This document shows positions 5,033-6,939 of a DNA stretch of 6,939 bases, in pieces. Source of the DNA: an uncultured bacterium (lineage in GTDB: Bacteria; Cyanobacteriota; Vampirovibrionia; Gastranaerophilales; Gastranaerophilaceae); assembly GCA_900554095.1 (NCBI GenBank), contig USGC01000092.1, forward strand, positions 1 through 6,939. The letters run 5' to 3'. Both the position numbers and the translations under genes were made by a program. Positions within the stretch are counted from its first letter, which is position 1; the number at the start of each line of letters is the position of its first letter. The notes beneath the pieces were generated by a model that worked only from the letters and a program-made list of their open reading frames with translations, ran no database searches and was not told the DNA's origin.

Positions 5033-5698
5033 ATGGTAAATAACAGAATGACAGAAGGCGTAGGAAAAAAAATTGTAGAAGCGTTAAAAAAACAAACAGA
5101 CGTTGAGATTTCTCCATATGATTCAGTAGAACCTACTGCTCAAGTCGATACCCCGATATCATTTAACGAGTCAATCCCGGAATTTGAATTTATTCAGGAT
5201 GAAGCACCGGCTCCAACAGTTCACCATGAAGAATTGGAAAAACCGTATATTGAACCTGCTGCAACTTCTATGAACTTGAATTTTGATATTCCAAAATTTG
5301 ACCAGCCGTTACCTAAATCCTCAAATACAATGAATTTTACTCAAACCGCTTCTGTTATCAATGAAAATTATACAAACGAATTTGAAGAATTTGAATTACC
5401 ACAAAACGTTGAAGTGCTAAGAGGTTTGATTACAAAGCTTCCTCCAAACGTTTCAAAACAAACAGGCGCCCAAATCATTAAGCAGACAATGGAAGCTCTT
5501 GGAATTTCTATGAAAAATGTTTTGCAAGAAGCTCATCAAGTTCAAGAAAGTCTCAATAACTCTGCACGTGAATGCCAAAATAATATTCTTGAATACAAAC
5601 GCCAAATTGAAGTTTTGGAAAAACAAACCCACAAATTTAATCGTCAGTATGCCCAGTTGAATGATATTATATCTTTATTCATTCAAACCGGAAATTAG
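5033..5698 (+). CDS. Unrecognised protein: disordered acidic N-terminal half, coiled-coil C-terminal half
   Basis: 221 aa from the ATG at 5033. The frame is open back to a TTG at 5003, but that is at the expected transcription start. AAGGAG (5015-5020) precedes the ATG by 12 bases, a rather long gap, so the next in-frame ATG at 5048 is a less likely alternative. Visible parts: a short basic amphipathic segment (1-24, GVGKKIVEALKK); a long Pro/Glu/Phe-rich, probably disordered linker (25-118) with repeated short acidic-aromatic motifs (PEFEFIQ, DIPKFDQ, FEEFELP); a conserved-looking core LPPNVSKQTGAQIIKQTMEALGIS (about 136-159); and a helical coiled coil to the end (160-218). No signal peptide or membrane segment is seen. 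The architecture, tether plus linker plus coiled coil, fits a cytoplasmic scaffold or adaptor. I cannot name the family. It ends one base from the convergent gene at 5700, with no terminator. Confidence 0.8.
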   Translation: MVNNRMTEGVGKKIVEALKKQTDVEISPYDSVEPTAQVDTPISFNESIPEFEFIQDEAPAPTVHHEELEKPYIEPAATSMNLNFDIPKFDQPLPKSSNTMNFTQTASVINENYTNEFEEFELPQNVEVLRGLITKLPPNVSKQTGAQIIKQTMEALGISMKNVLQEAHQVQESLNNSARECQNNILEYKRQIEVLEKQTHKFNRQYAQLNDIISLFIQTGN

Positions 5699-5699
5699 T

Positions 5700-6026
5700 T
5701 TACTGATACCTAAAGGCTTGTCCTATGCCTTGATATAACCTTGAGCGGCAAGATTCAAGTTCTGTTGTAACCATTTGTAACCGTGCTTGGTATTGCTGCA
5801 TTTGCTGTTCAAGTTTCTGCTCTAAAACTTTAAGCTTAGCCTGTCTAGCATTAAGCTGTTTTACTATCGGGGAATCCGGTGAATAATCAGTGCCAACTTG
5901 CATCAAGTCGCTTGCAGATTGAGCTAAGCCCATTTTTGACTGTGTTACAAGCTGGATTTTATATTCCAAATCCAGTTTGACACCCGTCAAATATTGCATT
6001 CTTATTGAATCTGTGATGACACCCAT
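5700..6026 (-). CDS. Small helical coiled-coil protein, unrecognised
   Basis: 108 aa, predicted almost wholly alpha-helical. Two long helices, residues about 5-42 (MQYLTGVKLDLEYKIQLVTQ) and 55-95 (LNARQAKLKVLEQKLEQQ, then Gln-rich heptads), are joined by a polar loop YSPDSPIV (48-55). There is no signal peptide or membrane span. A helical hairpin of this size resembles secretion-system or appendage chaperone and stalk proteins in shape only; no sequence motif supports that role. The ATG (6026-6024) has AAGGA nine bases upstream, and that ribosome site overlaps the TAA stop of the preceding gene (TAAGGA, 6041-6036), so the pair is very likely co-transcribed and coupled. Confidence 0.82.
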   Translation of the reverse strand: MGVITDSIRMQYLTGVKLDLEYKIQLVTQSKMGLAQSASDLMQVGTDYSPDSPIVKQLNARQAKLKVLEQKLEQQMQQYQARLQMVTTELESCRSRLYQGIGQAFRYQ

Positions 6027-6038
6027 TTTTGATTTTCC

Positions 6039-6311
6039 TTATCTGGTTTCGTTAAGATTATTTCCTTTCAGAAAAGTATGCTGGTTATTTTCTGCTATCA
6101 ATTGCTCCATTTTTTTAAACTGGTGCATGTGATAGTTTAGCCTGTATTGAGCCATTTTGCGCTTCTTGTTCATCGTCAGAAAGTCCCTTAAACCTTCTAC
6201 AAATGAATCTGCAAACGCTTTTAAAGGATTTTTTCTTATCAGAAAGTTCTTTGAATATATTGCAAAGTCTAAAAACCTTTTTATATTCATCTCTAAAGTA
6301 TCACGAAACAT
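6039..6311 (-). CDS. Small basic helical protein, unrecognised
   Basis: 90 aa, strongly basic and helical, with aromatic-rich amphipathic stretches: FLDFAIYSKNFLIRKNPLKAF (13-33), DSFVEGLRDFLTMNKKRKMAQ (35-55) and a polar C-terminal tail. It has no recognisable domain, signal peptide or clear transmembrane segment. The basic amphipathic character would suit binding to a membrane surface, nucleic acid or an acidic partner. The ATG (6311-6309) has AAAGGA (6322-6317) five bases upstream; an in-frame ATG at codon 8 is an alternative. It is first in a two-gene unit with the 108-aa coiled-coil protein. Confidence 0.72.
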   Translation of the reverse strand: MFRDTLEMNIKRFLDFAIYSKNFLIRKNPLKAFADSFVEGLRDFLTMNKKRKMAQYRLNYHMHQFKKMEQLIAENNQHTFLKGNNLNETR

Positions 6312-6338
6312 TATATTCCTTTACACTTTAGACCTACA

Positions 6339-6344
6339 ATTATA
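6339..6344 (-). promoter_or_regulatory. Candidate -10 box upstream of the two small-protein genes
   Basis: A perfect TATAAT is present on the minus strand 27 bases before the ATG at 6311. The sequence 17 bp further upstream (TCCAAG, 6367-6362) is a poor -35 match and lies in the inverted repeat at 6357-6388. The promoter may therefore need an activator, or transcription may come from the gene ending at 6502. Confidence 0.4.
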
Positions 6345-6356
6345 TTAAAACAATTC

Positions 6357-6388
6357 AAATGCTTGGATTGCCATGGTTTTAAGCATTT
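6357..6388. repeat. 8-bp perfect inverted repeat at the weak -35 region
   Basis: AAATGCTT (6357-6364) and AAGCATTT (6381-6388) are exact inverted copies around a 16-bp centre that itself contains the palindrome CCATGG. As RNA the stem could extend by two wobble pairs and an A-U pair. Its position over the weak -35 region of the promoter at 6339 suits an activator or repressor site; a leader or intercistronic hairpin is the alternative. There is no T-tract on either side, so it is not an intrinsic terminator. The rest of 6389-6501 holds no convincing gene or signal. Confidence 0.45.
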
Positions 6389-6501
6389 CGTAACATGTCT
6401 TAACTTTTCATAGGCCTTTTCTAAAACCTTAACGGCACAGAAATATTATCGACATTAGAGATTGAAAACTTTAATCTTTTCCATAAAAATTTTACAAAAT
6501 A

Positions 6502-6915
6502 TTACAAGTTTTGAATAGCTTTGCTATCCCCATCAATTGATTCTTTTAACATTTTTTTCACAACATCGCCTTGAGTATCAAGCATTTTGCATACAGTTTC
6601 AATGTTACGGACTTTGTTAGAAAGAATTGTATCAGCATTTGCTGTAATGTTTCCGGTAACGTTCTGGTAAGCAGCAAGTGCGGCTGATGTCGTACCTTGC
6701 ATTAAGTTCCCCATAACAAGTGCCGGAAGACCATATTCGCCCAAATAAGGCGCCGCAGCCTGCATAATTCCGCCCCATCCTGAGATTATACCTGCAACAG
6801 GAAGAACAATGTTTTTACCTAGCATTCCAAAACCGTTAGCAGCACCGACACCATAGCTTGCCGCACTTGCAATATCAGCAATTCCGGCAACACCTGAGGC
6901 ACCGCCGGTAACCAC
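6502..6915 (-). CDS. Gly/Ala-rich hydrophobic protein, unrecognised; start uncertain
   Basis: 137 aa from a GTG at 6915-6913. The frame runs back only to a TAA at 6936-6934, and no ATG, GTG or TTG lies between. Ribosome-site support for the GTG is weak (AGAAG about 10 bases upstream), so a frameshift near the window edge or an unusual start is possible; the seven codons before the GTG look compatible with coding. Residues 1-34 are Gly/Ala/Ser-rich with GxxxG-like spacing (GGASGVAG, GVGAANGFG). Residues 35-56 (IVLPVAGIISGWGG) and 62-84 (LPALVMGNLMQGTTSAALAAY) are hydrophobic enough to enter or lie on a membrane, though small and Gly-rich. Residues 85-137 are a soluble amphipathic helical tail (NADTILSNKVRNIETVCKML). 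The pattern resembles small membrane-active or secreted hydrophobic proteins in general, but I recognise no family. It is followed after 190 bp by the two small helical genes on the same strand. Confidence 0.62.
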   Translation of the reverse strand: MVTGGASGVAGIADIASAASYGVGAANGFGMLGKNIVLPVAGIISGWGGIMQAAAPYLGEYGLPALVMGNLMQGTTSAALAAYQNVTGNITANADTILSNKVRNIETVCKMLDTQGDVVKKMLKESIDGDSKAIQNL

Positions 6916-6939
6916 GCCGGTATCACTTCTACTTTATGT

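Noticed and set aside
6157..6348. Plus-strand open frame of 63 codons
   Set aside because: Antisense to the 90-aa gene, without a promoter or ribosome site.
6459..6480. Hairpin AGATTGAA/TTTAATCT followed by a short T run on the plus strand
   Set aside because: The stem is almost all A-U with a 3-nt loop, no plus-strand gene ends there, and on the minus strand there is no T-tract, so it is not a convincing terminator.

Overview
The window is AT-rich and gene-dense, from a bacterium with ordinary sigma70-type promoters and clear Shine-Dalgarno sites. The small helical proteins at 5.0-6.9 kb, together with an XRE regulator, a TupA-like surface-polysaccharide gene and an unusual PurH, suggest an uncultured gut lineage such as Candidatus Gastranaerophilales (Vampirovibrionia/Melainabacteria). 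This placement is an impression from sequence style only; no marker gene is present. No rRNA, tRNA, CRISPR array, transposase or phage structural gene was seen.

Layout. Positions 1-1292 hold a minus-strand block: an XRE-family regulator, then a dCMP deaminase 45 bp downstream. After that comes a fresh consensus promoter with a four-unit 8-bp repeat in its leader, serving a gene of which only the first codons are in the window. Positions 1293-1595 are non-coding but busy. A consensus promoter (1375-1403) fires rightward into about 115 nt of structured sequence ending in a strong intrinsic terminator (1492-1524), and a second consensus promoter follows at 1540-1568. The first unit looks like an undescribed small RNA, or a leader with an attenuator. 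The second promoter drives a two-gene polysaccharide operon at 1596-3412: a TupA-like ATP-grasp enzyme and a glycosyltransferase, joined by an ATGA overlap.

The glycosyltransferase meets purH tail to tail, the two stop codons sharing one TTAA tetranucleotide. PurH (minus, 3409-4842) has a well-kept AICAR formyltransferase half. Its N-terminal IMP cyclohydrolase half is shortened and lacks recognisable active-site motifs. A divergent promoter pair at 4869-4997 serves purH leftward and, rightward, an unrecognised protein with a disordered acidic N-terminal half and a helical, coiled-coil C-terminal half. That gene ends one base from a minus-strand pair of small helical proteins (90 and 108 aa). 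Upstream of them, ending at 6502, is a Gly/Ala-rich hydrophobic protein whose start is uncertain.

How the genes work together. dCMP deaminase (pyrimidine deoxynucleotide supply) and PurH (last steps of purine synthesis) are housekeeping enzymes. The two polysaccharide genes probably modify a surface glycan. The four unrecognised proteins at the right may form a locus-level module of coiled-coil and membrane-interacting proteins, but only proximity supports that. The best leads for new biology are the orphan promoter-terminator unit at 1375-1524, the degraded cyclohydrolase domain of PurH, and the small-protein cluster at 5.0-6.9 kb.
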